Shown here: positions 20,986 through 31,960 of the stretch, piece after piece | Layout: each line of letters begins with the position of its first letter | Numbering within the stretch: position 1 is the stretch's first letter | Origin: Viola odorata | Lineage: Eukaryota; Streptophyta; Magnoliopsida; Malpighiales; Violaceae | DNA length: 64,000 nucleotides | NCBI GenBank assembly: GCA_963691705.1 | Contig: OY829542.1 | Location: 26,398,579-26,462,578, forward strand | Direction: 5' to 3' | Program-made: the position numbers and the translations under genes | Notes under the pieces: generated by a model | What the model was told of the DNA's origin: nothing | Database searches by the model: none | Seen by the model: only the letters and a program-made list of their open reading frames with translations

Positions 20986-22898
20986 GTTACAAGCTTTTGT
21001 GAATTTATTATAGAGTCTACTCTTAGATGCAAATCTCGTTTAGACACTAGGTTGCTCCATTGAAGAACAGTGATGCCCATAGTATTTGCTTTAGATGCAA
21101 AGTCAATTTAGACATTGGGTTGTTACAGTGAATAACATTGATGCCCATAGTATTGGGATGAGGAGGGGAATGAGTGCGAATGACATGGATTGATAACAAA
21201 AAGAAAAGTGATATAGATACCTTGTGAAATGATTGAAATGTAGGAAATGTGTCGTTGTGGTTGACTACTATTTGTTGGATTGTACTGTGGTTGAGATGGA
21301 GAAGAATGTAAGTTAACTTAGATTTTTGGAGGCTATTCCACCAGTTTCATTCTTTCAGTTATTCATTTGCCTTTCTTGCCATGTTCACATATACCCTAAT
21401 AAATTAGCTCAAATTATTGTTGATATATTAGATGGGTTGTTTATATTTCAGTTTCCTGCAAATTATAGAACAAGGATCTTTGTTATTGTTGTTAGTTTCC
21501 TTCGTATTAGTCTTCTTCAATGTGATAGAATAGCTCTGAAGTGCTTAGGAGAAAAGCTTGGAATTATGTTACTCGTTCACCCTTGAACTATACAGTCATC
21601 AGGTTTATGGGTTCTATGATGAATGCCTGCGGAAGTAAGTTTTCTGTACACTGTCTTTGCTCGTTAGTAACTAGGTTTCTGATAATTATATAATATACTA
21701 TTATTGTATTTTCCTGTCTCCATGTATATGTCATATTGTTTACATGCATAACAATTTTGGTGTTCCATACCTAACACAACAATTGGCCTTAGTTAATAGT
21801 TGTCTTCAGCTACGTGAAGGGAGAGTTGTCTCTTTAGGGTTGTCATGAGCATAGCATGTATTTTGTTGCAAAGTTTCTAATACATGATTAAGAAGCTCCA
21901 ATGTGTATAAATTCAGTTTTATTCTATCATCATCAGTTTTTTATTCTCTCTGTTCTGTTACTGCCTTTGGTCTCTTAGAAGATTTAAGGTTAAGTATCTT
22001 ATTTTAACTAATTTCATAAAGTTGTTAGATAAGCTATAATAACCCCTCTAGTCCATTGTGTTTTCAGTCATTGCTAAAGATTTAGATGAGCTCAAACTAA
22101 TTTATAGGCTACTGACTCTCAAGTTGATTCAGTCATTGCTAAAGATTTTACTAATGTTGGAAAGCATTGGAAACTTCTAATTTTCATGATTTGTTGGTTT
22201 TCTTCTGCCTGACTGATTTTTTTCGCTGTATCTTATTTGGGCTGAGAACACACTGATTAATCGCCCGTCCTCTACTTTTTTCTGAAGGTTGAATTTGGGG
22301 TTGGGGCTACATTCTTATCAACGTGAAGATACGTGAAGTCTTAAAGTTATAACGATCCCTATTCTGATTCTGGTACTGAGCTGGCACTTATCCAGGTTGC
22401 TCCTGCTAGAGTACAAAGATTACTCTGATCTCAGCAATTTATGTTAGAAATTATATAGGGGTTACTTAAACAGGTGATCCTTTTGGATTTGTTTCCTGTG
22501 TGGTTATTTCTCAGCGAATTTGTGATGTGTAAATTGTAAAATTTTGCATAGCTTCAGGCAGCAAAATGCCTATAGCTTGTGTTGTACTGTTAGAGAATAT
22601 GGGAGTTTCTGCAACTGTAATTTCTGTGTATTCAATGCAAATAGATTATCTTATGTTGTTGGTGTATGTAAAGAATTATTGAAAATTCAGCGTATTTTTG
22701 TTATGTCGTGTTTGGATAGTTAAATTTGGTGTCGTGTTATGCCGTTTTGCCGTCCCCACTACCCTCTTTGCTTCAGTAGATTCAAAGAATGCTATATGTT
22801 AATTTATATTACGGAATATTGTTTATGCATAGAAGTTTTCGGAAGTCAAATTGGAGGAAACTTTTTTTTGGACTATTTTTCTGATGATTTTTATAGCG
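20986..22898. other. AT-rich interior with no recognised gene
   Basis: About 1.9 kb with short ORFs only. Phrases recur at 21003-21160 (CCCATAGTATT near 21074 and 21142, with neighbouring TTAGATGCAAA and TTTAGACA), and at 22074-22150 (TCAGTCATTGCTAAAGATTT twice). It reads like intronic or transposon filler DNA. Confidence 0.5.
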
Positions 22899-23241
22899 CA
22901 TGACGCCTAGGCTCAAGGGTCATGACGCCTCTAACAATATTGATGGTTTTTTGCCAAAAATATCCTAGCGTCATGACGCCGCAAACAGAAGTGATGGGTT
23001 CTTGTGAAAATATCTCAGCGTCATGACACCCAGTCTCAAGAGTCATGACACCCCAAACAGAAGTGATGGTTTTGCGAAAACATCCCAGCATCATGACGCC
23101 AGGCTCATGCGTCATGACGCCCCAAACAGAAGTTATGGGTTCTATCAAAATTAAGTCAGCGTCATGACGCCCAATATCAAGCGTCATGACTCCCAGGCTC
23201 AAGCCTCATGATGCCCAGGATCAAGCGTCATGACGCCCAAA
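22899..23241. repeat. Minisatellite with palindromic CGTCATGACG core
   Basis: About ten occurrences of a GTCATGACGCC-type word are arranged in degenerate units of roughly 60-80 bp, with AAACAGAAGTGATGGTT between pairs and CAGGCTCAAG(C/G) linking others. The core CGTCATGACG is its own reverse complement. The same logic (palindromic 10-12-mers in tandem) is seen in the copia LTR at 55312-55478 with a different core. Confidence 0.85.
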
Positions 23242-23385
23242 CACATTTTCATTTTTCAAAAATTTAGAAATTAGTGCGAAGTAAACACGTTTTCCAGTTT
23301 TCTAATAGAAATGAAAAGGTGCAAAATTCAGAAAAATTGCACTTTTTTGGAAACGAGATTTCTCCGAAGTAAACGCGCCCTTAGT

Positions 23386-23620
23386 TCCTCCAACTGTTCT
23401 CTTGAGTGCAAGGCTGACTATTATGATGCTATTGTGATGGATGAGATGTTTATGGATATCGAATATGGCTTGTTAATCTAGGATGGATTTGGAGATTGAA
23501 GTGTCTGTGTATTTTTTGTGTTGATCCGGATCTTTAAAAGAAATTGAGTTGCTGATTTTTATTTTTATTTTGTTTGTTGAAATGCTTGAGGGCAAGCATT
23601 AGCTTAAGTGTGGGGGGATT
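23386..23620 (+). mobile_element. Gypsy 3' internal end and PPT (part 2 of element B)
   Basis: About 235 bases of internal sequence end in GGGCAAGCATTAGCTTAAGTGTGGGGGGATT, the usual polypurine region of plant gypsy elements (PPT about 23607-23620), directly before an LTR start TGATTGAGC. No coding sequence. The left border is the TTA flank of the PIF/Harbinger-like element. Confidence 0.7.
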
Positions 23621-24999
23621 TGATTGAGCTTAAATTGTAGATATTTTTACTATCTATTTTCATATAATTTAGATGGTGATTCTACATATTAGAGATGAAT
23701 TTCTCTACATGTGCAGAAAACAGATCTGGAGAGGAAGTAAGCAAAGAGGGGAGAATAAGGAGCAAAATATGGGCAAAATGGAGCAGACACTTTTCTTGGC
23801 CAAGAACAGCGTCTTGGCCAAGACGATCCTTCTTGGTTAGCAGTGGGCTTGGGCCACATGGCTCAAGACGTGTGTTTGCACGGCTGCTTCTAGAAGGCGC
23901 GGCTGGACATAACTTTGAATTTCAATTCAAATCACGGAATCAAATTTTGAGGGATTTGTTATTTGATTTGATTTGGTTAGTTATTTAGAATTTAAATTTA
24001 GATTCAAATTACAATTTTTAAAACTAGGATTTGCTAGAGGATTTTAAGGGAGAAAGAACACTATAAATACTCTCCCTTACCTTCCCTAGAGAGACATCTC
24101 TTCTTCCAGTTCAATTTTATTTCGTTTAATTGCTTTTCTTTATATTTAATAGTTCTATCGTTTTCCCTTAAAAAAAAAATTAGTTTTATCGTTTTCTCTA
24201 TTTTTCTTATCGCTCTAACTAATTTTCTTGTTCTTAGTAAAGGTATTTAAAGCATGAGTATGAGCTTGCATGAGACCTAACTGATCTTATTAATCTTTAA
24301 ATCTACATTTAACTAATCTCGTTATAATCTTAACGTACTTTCTAATTGATTTTAGATCTAGTAGTCATTCTTCTTGGTCATGGATTATTGACCAAGAGGA
24401 TTGAAATAGACACCTACGCGTTGTCAGAATATCCGCAAGACAGTAGGGTGAAAGATTAATCAAATTCACTCCTGATTGACGCCCGAGGATACTAGATCTA
24501 GAGTTTTCTTCGTCTAATCAATCATCAGCTAACTCAGTAAACTCTTTAACCAGCAAGGTGCTAGTTGGTTAGGCATCATCTCTAAACGTACCTGAGGTGG
24601 TGTTGATACAGGAGGGAAGCAGGGGTCATAAGTGTACCTTGATCCTATAGCAACTCTATAGATTAAAGATTAATGCACATGCGTTCATGATTGCAACTCA
24701 TAACTCATCGCTTACCAAACAACTACTAGGAATTTCTCTCATATTTGATAGTTTTGTTTTGATCTGTGTCTTGACCAAGAACCTCATTCTTGGCCAAGAC
24801 TGTTTACTTGCTTTATTTATTTTCCAGTTTTTTTTAGCTTTAAACAAAAACCCTCAATTTCACCTAAGTGATTAATTCTGGCCTTTTATCTTGTTTTAAG
24901 TCTACTCATTCTCTGTGGATCGAACCTCTTACCATTATTTGCAATCTTTTATAGGTACTGATAAGTTGTATTTATTTTTGACGGATTCGACACCCATCA
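23621..24999 (+). repeat. 3' LTR of gypsy element B (1379 bp)
   Basis: Starts TGATTGAGC right after the PPT and ends ACACCCATCA at 24999. It has a TATA box (TATAAATA at 24062-24069) and near its end the phrase GTGGATCGAACCTCTTACC, common near LTR ends in plants. Twice it carries TTGGTCATG/TTGGCCAAGA words. The next base already belongs to pararetrovirus-like sequence, so the element appears inserted beside or into it. No 5' partner LTR is in the window. Confidence 0.75.
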
Positions 25000-25169
25000 C
25001 TACTAATGTATTAGTATATACTATATTAAAATATTTTGTAGGAGAACCTAGTCAATTTCAAGAAAAAACAACGAAAATATTAGTCAATTTAACTTGCCCA
25101 AAACTTCAAGATTTTAGATGATATAAAGATATATTTTTAACAAAAATATTCTTAAAAGAAGATTGTAAT
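25000..25169 (+). pseudogene. Endogenous pararetrovirus coat-protein fragment, part 1
   Basis: A plus-strand frame ending LTCPKLQDFR resembles the conserved coat-protein region of Caulimoviridae. It begins at the LTR end and is cut at 25169 by a hAT-type insertion whose 8-bp duplication proves it was once continuous with 26114 onward. A stop follows the DFR motif. Confidence 0.6.
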
Positions 25170-26105
25170 TAGGGGTGTCAAAACGGGACTGCGGGACCGG
25201 TCCCGACCCCGACCCGGCAGTCCCGAAGAAATACGGTCGGGACCAGTCCCGGTTCCGGAAAAAAATGGGACCAATTTCTGGTCCTGGTCCCGGCCCGTAT
25301 AAGAATCCGGGTCCACGGGACCAGACCCGGGAAAAATAGACCCAAATTTTTTTTTTATTCTTTTTTTTTCTTGGATTGGGCCGAAGCCCAACCCCCCCTC
25401 CTTTCTTTTCTTCTTTCCAGAACAATTATTTTCTTTCTAAAGTTTCTATTTTCATTTTCTTTTCTTCCCCTCTGCTCTTCTTTCTTTTCTTTCTTCTTTC
25501 TATGTGGTGATGGTTGTGTGGAGGAGGTGGGTGAGTGGAATTGTTGAGTGGTTGTAGATCGGTGGAGATGGGTGATGGTCTGTGGTGGGGAGATCGGGGC
25601 TGCTGTGGTGTGGTGGCTGGTCGGTGGTGGGTGGTGGCAGAGGTGATGGATTTGGTGATGATGGCGGCAGTGGTGATGAGTGGTGGCTGTGATGACGGAT
25701 CGGAAATGGGTGGTGGAGGAAGTGATAATGGTGGCAGTGGTGATGGGCGTGAGTTCGGAGGGGAAGTGGGTTTGCATTGGTGATGTCCGCGGCTATGGGT
25801 GCTTGGGAGATCAGATCGGGTTGGTGGGGATAGGAGCTTGGGTTGGTGGGGAGAGGAGATCGGGTTGCTGGTGGATGCTGGAGGAGGATTTATTGTGGGT
25901 GGCTGATGGAGGAGGTGACTGCTGGTGAGATTGAGAGGACGATGAGTGTAAAATTGGAAGTTAAAATCATAGGGGTTTTTTTTTAATTTAGCCGGGACCA
26001 GTCCCGGTCCCGACCTAAAATGGGACCAAAAATTAGTCCCAGACCCGACCGTAAACCTCGGGTCCGGGACGGGACTACGGGACCAGTCCCATTTTGACAC
26101 CCCTA
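25170..26105. mobile_element. hAT-type non-autonomous element 1 (936 bp)
   Basis: Left TAGGGGTGTCAAAACGGG and right CCCATTTTGACACCCCTA form terminal inverted repeats, flanked by the perfect 8-bp duplication ATTGTAAT (25162-25169, 26106-26113). Eight-base TSDs are the hAT signature. Subterminal zones on both sides are packed with GGGACC/GGTCCC words, including the palindrome GGGACCGGTCCC, likely transposase binding sites. The interior has TGGTGG and TTCTTT low-complexity runs and no transposase; the long minus-strand open frames here are a result of base composition. Confidence 0.88.
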
Positions 26106-26113
26106 ATTGTAAT

Positions 26114-26633
26114 CATTCATACTAAAAAGAAAAGTTTATCTCAGGATTACCAAAACTATTTGCAGAAAACGTAAAAAATAGAATAAAAAACATATATAAT
26201 GGGATCATTCCTTATACATTTCTAACCTATGGCAAAATTATAGCACATATAAACAATAAAGTATTGGCTTTATGCACTGATTAAAAACTAAAGGCTAAAA
26301 TGAAAAAATAAACTTAATCAAAGCAGAAAAGAACTAGATCATTTTGGGCTTAATATGGATATGAAACAATTATGCCACCATCAAGAAGATATAAAAAACA
26401 AAGAAAACAAATAAGAAAAAAATATAAAACTCCTAAATATCAAGAAAAACCTATTAAAAGTTATCAGAAAAGATATTACAAAAAAAGATTTAATAAATTC
26501 AAAAATAATAAACAAAATAAAACCCCTACCTATTATAAATGTGGGCAAGTAGGACATTATAAAAATAATTGTAAGATAAAACAGAAAATTCAAGAACTAG
26601 AAATTGAAGAAGAATTATACAACTATTAAACTC
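26114..26633 (+). pseudogene. Endogenous pararetrovirus coat-protein fragment, part 2
   Basis: Continuation of the coat-protein region after the hAT insertion. Stops interrupt 26114-26370; an open piece (26372-26629) is very basic (RRYKKQRKQIRKK) and holds a zinc-knuckle-like motif at 26532-26572 with the later residues (C-X4-H-X4-C) present while the first Cys is Tyr. In caulimovirids this region packages nucleic acid. The frame ends just after the knuckle. Confidence 0.7.
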
Positions 26634-27146
26634 TAGTACTGATGATGATCTAGAAAGCACAAATAGTGAAGAATTAGAAATTGATCTAATTCAAGATAAT
26701 TCCTTAGACACTAGAGAACAATCTGAAGAAGATACTAATATTTGTTCTTGTGTATACAAACAAGTAAATGTAATTATTAAAGAGAAGGAAATATTAATTG
26801 AAATATTAGGAAAAATAGAAAACCCTGAAATACAAAGAGAATATTTAAATAAATTAAAAGATTTAATAATAAATGAAAAGAAGACTAAAGAAATAGCACC
26901 GTACAATTTAAAAAATGTTATTAATAGGTTTTCTCATAAAGAATCTATGGTAACAACTCAAGATTTAAAAGAAGAAATAAAACTTATCAAAACAGATATT
27001 AAAAATTTACAAATAGAAAATACTAAATTAAACATAAGAATTATGATGCTAGAACAAAAGGAGGAACAACCTAAAGAATTAGAAGAGTTAAATCAAGAAA
27101 TAACAAATGAAGCTTTAGGAATTATAGAAGAAAATTATTAAATGCG
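26634..27146 (+). pseudogene. Pararetrovirus polyprotein spacer with coiled coil
   Basis: Between coat protein and protease lies an acidic, lysine-rich frame. The open piece 26947-27141 (65 codons) has heptad-like spacing of I and L (LKEEIKLIKTDIKNLQIENT), so a coiled coil is likely. Similar spacers link coat protein and protease in plant pararetroviruses; some mediate particle assembly. Stop codons before and after show decay. Confidence 0.5.
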
Positions 27147-27149
27147 ATC

Positions 27150-27557
27150 TCCAGAATAGAATTTCAAAAGTGGTATATTAATATAGATTTAGTTGTAAAC
27201 AAAGAATTTCATATAAATGTATGTGCCTTAGTGGACACAGGTGTATATCAGAACTATATTCAGGAAGGCTTAATACCTACACAATACTATGAAAAAACTA
27301 AGGAAAGATTATATGGAGCTAATAGATCTAAACTTCAAATTAATTATAAACTCTCTAATGTGAACATATGCAATAAAGGATTTTGTTTCAGAAACTCATT
27401 TATATTGGTAAAAGATTTAAACCAAGGAATAATATTAAGGACTCCTTTTATTACTCAAATATACCCATTTAAAGTAGATTGTGAAGGGATAAAAACTACA
27501 ATTCTTAATACTGATATTTGTTTTCAATTTATACAAAAAGAGATGTCAATATATTAA
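27150..27557 (+). pseudogene. Pararetrovirus aspartic protease domain
   Basis: The frame includes CALVDTGVYQNYI near 27220-27260, the catalytic D-T-G triad of retroviral-type proteases, then LIPTQYYEK and LVKDLNQGIILRTPF with the C-terminal ILG-like block altered to ILR. It would process the viral polyprotein. It ends at a TAA at 27557 and is followed in another frame by the RT start, so at least one frameshift lies here. Confidence 0.72.
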
Positions 27558-28436
27558 AAAATTACTCTATTTCAAAAAATATTATGTTAATTCAAAAGAA
27601 AAAATATCTACATTTTTTAAGAAAAGAGAGAAATTTCAAACGAATTGAAGAAGAACTACAAAAATACAGCAATCAAGAGAAAATCAAAAGGTTTCAAAAT
27701 CTATTTGAAAAAGAAGTATGTGCTGAACTTCCAAATGCTTTTTGGAATAGGAAAAAACATGTAATAGAACTCCCTTATAAAAAAAAGATTTAATGAAAAG
27801 AACATACCTACTAAAGCTAGACTCATACAAATGAATGAAGAATTATTAGAATACTGTAAATAAGAAATAAATACATTATTAAAAAGGAAACTCATTAGAC
27901 CAAGTAAATCCCTATGGTCTTGTGCTGCTTTTTATGTTCAAAACCAAGCTGAACTAGAAAGACAAGCTCCAAGATTAGTAATTAATTATAAACTTTTAAA
28001 TAAGGTATTACAATGGATAAGATACCTTGTACCTAAATAGAGAGATTTAATAAAAAAATTAAATGGAGCAACTATATTTTTAAAATTTGATATGAAATCG
28101 GGATTTTGGCAAATCCAAATTGCTGAAAAAGATAGATACAAAACTGCATTCACAGTACTATTTGGTCATTATGAATGGAATGTAATGCCATTTGGATTAA
28201 AAAATGCTCCCTCAGAATTTCAAAACATGATGAACGATATTTTAAACTCTTATACAAAATTCACTATAGTATATATTGATGACGTATTAGTTTTCTCAAA
28301 ATCCATAACTGAACATTTTAATCATTTAAATAAATTCTTTAAAATATTAAAAGAAAATGGATTAGTGGTATCGGCCTCTAAACTAAAATTATGTCAAACT
28401 AAGATAAGATTTTTAGGATTTGATATCTATCAATGA
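27558..28436 (+). pseudogene. Pararetrovirus reverse transcriptase domain (stops)
   Basis: Decayed RT. Recognisable blocks are AELPNAFWNRKKH at about 27725, then after a frameshift and stops MKSGFWQIQIAEKDRYKTAF at 28092, FGLKNAPSEFQ, and VYIDDVLVFS at about 28270 with the complete Y-x-D-D catalytic box. The VYIDD form and following F-S motif are typical of Caulimoviridae. Visible stops lie near 27793, 27861, 28038 and 28434. Confidence 0.82.
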
Positions 28437-29072
28437 ACTATTAAACCAATAAGTAGATCAATAGAATTTGCAAACAAATTTCTAGATGAAATAAAAGATA
28501 CAAAATAATTGCAGAGATTCTTAGGATGTCTGAATTATGTTTCAGACTTTATTAAAGACTTAAGAACCATTTGCTTACCATTATATCAAAGACTTAGGAA
28601 AAACCCTCCTGCATGGAATGAAGATATGACAACTGCTATCAAGACCATTAAAGAAAAGGTCAAAAACCTTCCTTGCTTAGGAATTCCTGACCTCTCATCC
28701 GAATTAATAGTAGAAACAGACGCATCTAATATAGGATATGGAGGGATATTAAAACAAAAAGGTTCCGAAAAGGAACAATTAATTAGATATTATTTAGGGA
28801 TATGGATTGCATCACAAAGGAATTATTCAACAATCAAAAACGAAATTTTATCTATAGTATTATGTATATCAAATTTTCAAGATGATTTATTCAATAAAAG
28901 ATTTTTATTGAGAATTGATTGTAAAAGTGCAAAATATGTTTTAGAAAAAGATGTTCAAAATATAGTTTCAAAACAGATTTTTGCCAGATGGCAAGCACTA
29001 TTATCAAACTTTGACTTCAAAATTGAATTTATAAAAGGAGAAAACAATTCTTTACTTGATTTTTTATCGTGA
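28437..29072 (+). pseudogene. Pararetrovirus RNase H domain
   Basis: The open piece 28509-29072 starts inside the RT connection (QRFLGCLNYVSDFI) and includes VETDASNIGYGG (first catalytic Asp), YSTIKNEILSIV (Glu) and LLRIDCKSAKYVL (Asp), ending IEFIKGENNSLLDFLS. An RNase H at the end of the polyprotein followed by a separate small ORF fits florendovirus-like organisation, but the genus call is inference. Confidence 0.75.
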
Positions 29073-29093
29073 ATTTTTATAGGAAAAAGCCTG

Positions 29094-29816
29094 ATGTCAA
29101 ACCAGAAAGACCCAAACAAGAAAACCAAGGCATCTTATGCCATGAACATACCTATTACTCCAAATAAATTTGAAACACTTAGGCCCAATTCATCCAGAGT
29201 GATTAATTCCCAACTAGTTACTCCAACTTCTTTTCTTCTACCAGGACCATCAGAAAACCAAAAATTTCCTGCAAATTATGTTCAAGCATTACAAGTCTAG
29301 CCCCAAAAATCTCCTGCTTCTATCTCCAGTAGACCTACTCTAAACCTTCTCGGAACTCTTGTTACAGGGCCATCATAAACAAAACCCTTACATTCTAACC
29401 AAGGCCCAATTACAAAATCAGTAATAAAAAAATGTCAATTATATCGAACTAGAACATGGAGTCGAACTCAAATCCATTATTTCAAACATGTTTCCGAAAG
29501 ACTTTTTATTTGTCCCTGATTTCTTAGAGAAAAATAGAATATTCTATGAGTTCATTCTTGTAGATACAAATTCAGTCGAAATTGCTCATATAGAAGACCA
29601 AAAATTTCCTAGAAGATACTCTTAATCCAAATGCAAAATTTTAAGAGTATTAACGTTATCTGATTGGAATCTAAACCCTTTTACCGAAAGAACATTCTCT
29701 CAACCCTTCATTCCAAAAGGATTTAACTATCATGACTACCAAAAGGCATGACATCATGCTTTTCTTTGTTCAAACTCTCATCACTCCTAATTTTTCCATT
29801 TTCATAATGATATCCT
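29094..29816 (+). pseudogene. Pararetrovirus downstream ORF, part 1
   Basis: An ATG at 29094, 21 bases past the RNase H stop, opens a frame (MSNQKDPNKKTKASYAMN) that reaches a TAG at 29298 and continues as broken sequence. I know no biochemical function for the second ORF of this virus type. It is interrupted at 29816 by the second hAT-type element. Confidence 0.5.
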
Positions 29817-30922
29817 TAGGCCTATCAACCAGACTGAAGACCCGCATACCCGTCCAGGACCCGACCCCTCGGGACCAATTTTTGGTCCCGTTTTGGGTCG
29901 GGACCGGGTCTGGTCCCGACTCGGGTGTTGTCGGGTCGGGCCCGGGTCTATCCGGGTCTGACCCGAGACTCCAACCATCACTCTTCTCTCCTCCACATTG
30001 CCCACAGTCGCGGCACCACACCACCAACCACCAGCCAATCGCTCTCGCCTCTGCCTCCCTTGATCCCAACAACCACAATCGGTCTCCTTGGCACCAGCTA
30101 CCCATCACCGCCATACACAACCCATCTCACCACCATCAACCGCTAATCATCATCTCTCCCTCGATCGGATCGGCCACAGCCACCACCAATCACCAAACCA
30201 CCATCATCCATCACCCATCACAACCGTTCCAATACCAAATCATCAAACCCAACCAAATTGAAATTGAACCCATCCAAGCAATCAAGCCAGTACTACACAA
30301 AAGAATCTTCCTCAGCAAATTGAAATTGAACCCATCCAAGCAATCAAGTCCAAGGATCCATCAGGACTTGTATCCTCTTCTTGGTCAATACCAGATCCGG
30401 TAACAGAAAGCAAAGCTGATGTGAACTGCGGGTCGGCCGACTTGAAATCAAAGTTGAGCGGGGTTGTCGACGATAGGGCCAACGACGTGCATGTCGATCG
30501 GTTGCCGAATATGAGAAATCAGATCATCACGCCACTATAAGCTCTCATTTTACTCCTTGTATTTTACTATTTTTTTGGTTGTTTTTGTTGATCGGAAAGC
30601 AAAGGAGAGTAGGAAAATGAAATAAAAATAAGAAAGAAAGAAAAGAGAGAGAGTGAGGTTGCAACAAATGAAAGGGAAAAAGGAAAGAGGAGTGGGCCGG
30701 CCCAGGAAAGGAAAGAAAGAGAAGAAAAAGGGAAAAAAGAAAGAAAAAAAGAGAAAAAAAAGAAGTCGGGTCCGGGTTTGGTCCTGGACCCGGACCAGAC
30801 CCGCCGGGCTGAGACCGAGACCAATTTCTGGTCCAGTTTTTGGTCGGGACCAGGACTGGTCCCGACCTGGGTGTCTAGGGTCTGGGTCGGGTCCGGCCCG
30901 CAGACCCGTTTTGACACCCCTA
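29817..30922. mobile_element. hAT-type non-autonomous element 2 (1106 bp), related to element 1
   Basis: The right end TTTTGACACCCCTA at 30922 matches that of element 1; the left end TAGGCCTATCAACC is a diverged version. Flanks are GATATCCT (29809-29816) and GATATCCC (30923-30930), an 8-bp duplication with one change. Subterminal GGTCCCGACC/GGGACCAG words crowd both ends, as in element 1. The interior differs (CACCACC-rich and a GAAAGAAAG purine tract at 30630-30770). No transposase. Confidence 0.8.
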
Positions 30923-30930
30923 GATATCCC

Positions 30931-31471
30931 TAGAAGATTTCCTCATTGGTTTCATCAATGGTGGAAATATTTTGGAGCATCAGAACTCGCATATCCTACT
31001 ACAATCAAAGAAGGATATGAAATCTTTCAGCAAAAATACTCATCCCAAACTATTCCAAAATTAATGTCATTCGCTCTCATGTTCAAAATACCTTGGATTC
31101 TCTATTTGGATTTTGACATTGTCGATCGAACAGTTACAGAACCACTAATGCTAACCAGAAGATGGAAGGTGAAATGGTGAAAAGCTTTTCCCCAAGATCA
31201 AGCATGCAAAACTACTGTATTAAAGAAGCTAGCAGAAACTGCTATTTCAAACCCTACTCCTCAGGAACCATCTATATTCCTTTCTTCCAAAAGTCAGTTG
31301 CAAGCACACTTAGCAGCAGCCTCATCTAAAGAAGAGTACAAGAAAAAATTAAAGGAAGCATTTTCTAAATTAGGAGATGAAGATGAAGAAATATCATCAG
31401 CGACTCCACAAAACTCTGATCCTGTGTATGATCCAGACATGATCGCAAAATTGTATCTAGACTTAAAATAA
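30931..31471 (+). pseudogene. Pararetrovirus downstream ORF, part 2
   Basis: After the hAT insertion the frame resumes with RRFPHWFHQWWKYFGASEL, FKIPWILYLDFDIVDRTV and RRWKVKW, then a TGA at 31178, and an Asp/Glu-rich tail (EDEEI) to TAA at 31469. The Trp-rich block is typical of the ORF that follows the polyprotein in some plant endogenous pararetroviruses. Function unknown. Confidence 0.55.
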
Positions 31472-31960
31472 AAATTTATATCCAAACATTAAAAAAATGA
31501 TGAAAAATTTAGGCAAAAACATGTGGCAAAAGAAAAAAATCTAACAGTATCGCAATTATTAAAAAAAACATAACAGATAGTTTTATCATTCCCAGAAGAA
31601 AAATGCAGATATTCAAGAGACAACGTATCCCATTATTCCAAAAACAAGACACGTGGCAAAATGGACATCTCATGCTTAAAGTAGTGAAATACATCATAAT
31701 GCAGGAGCATCTTCAACAGTTCAAGTCAGCAAGATAAGACTACATCCAGACCATAATGGAACAAAGCCAATTCTTATTTGTAAACTTTGTATAATAAAAT
31801 TTAATTTGAAGTCCGTTTGGACTATTTTGTATCCAAACTCCTATAAATAGAGGAGAAATCCCTCAGCTAGAGGCAGAACAAGAAAGAGAAAAATATATGC
31901 AACTCTTGTAATCTCTCCTGAAGCAATAAGAATCCTCTCAAAGTAAGCTTTTCTTAATTT
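31472..31960 (+). promoter_or_regulatory. Probable pararetrovirus pregenomic promoter and leader region
   Basis: Non-coding stretch between the last ORF and a new ORF start. It has ACACGTGGCAAAA at 31650 (a G-box) and TATAAATAGAGGAG at 31842-31855, followed by an A-rich leader containing GCAATAAGAATCC. This arrangement resembles the promoter and leader of Caulimoviridae. Activity is not shown. Confidence 0.6.

Larger units (their letters stand above)
17841..23382. mobile_element. Second PIF/Harbinger-like element, carrying nested insertions
   Basis: The right end (reverse complement GGGCGCGTTTACTTCGGAG, ending at 23382, followed by TTA) resembles the left sequence GGTTTACTTCTGAGG at 17841, which follows the TTA shared with the previous element. 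Both ends then carry GTGTTTACTTNG words and poly-T/A subterminal sequence. The left terminal bases are partly missing, so this boundary is less sure. It contains a Pack-MULE (17954-20355), a kelch-like fragment and a minisatellite. No transposase is seen. Confidence 0.45.

Noticed and set aside
22899..23241. Possible CRISPR-like repeat array
   Set aside because: Units are degenerate, spacings vary and the setting is plant nuclear DNA.
25426..26100. 224-codon minus-strand open frame
   Set aside because: Lies over GC-rich subterminal arrays and Pro/His/Ser low-complexity in a hAT element; no domain, and the frame crosses the element end.
29732..30403. 223-codon plus-strand open frame
   Set aside because: It spans the hAT boundary and consists of low-complexity His/Pro/Ser; not a gene.
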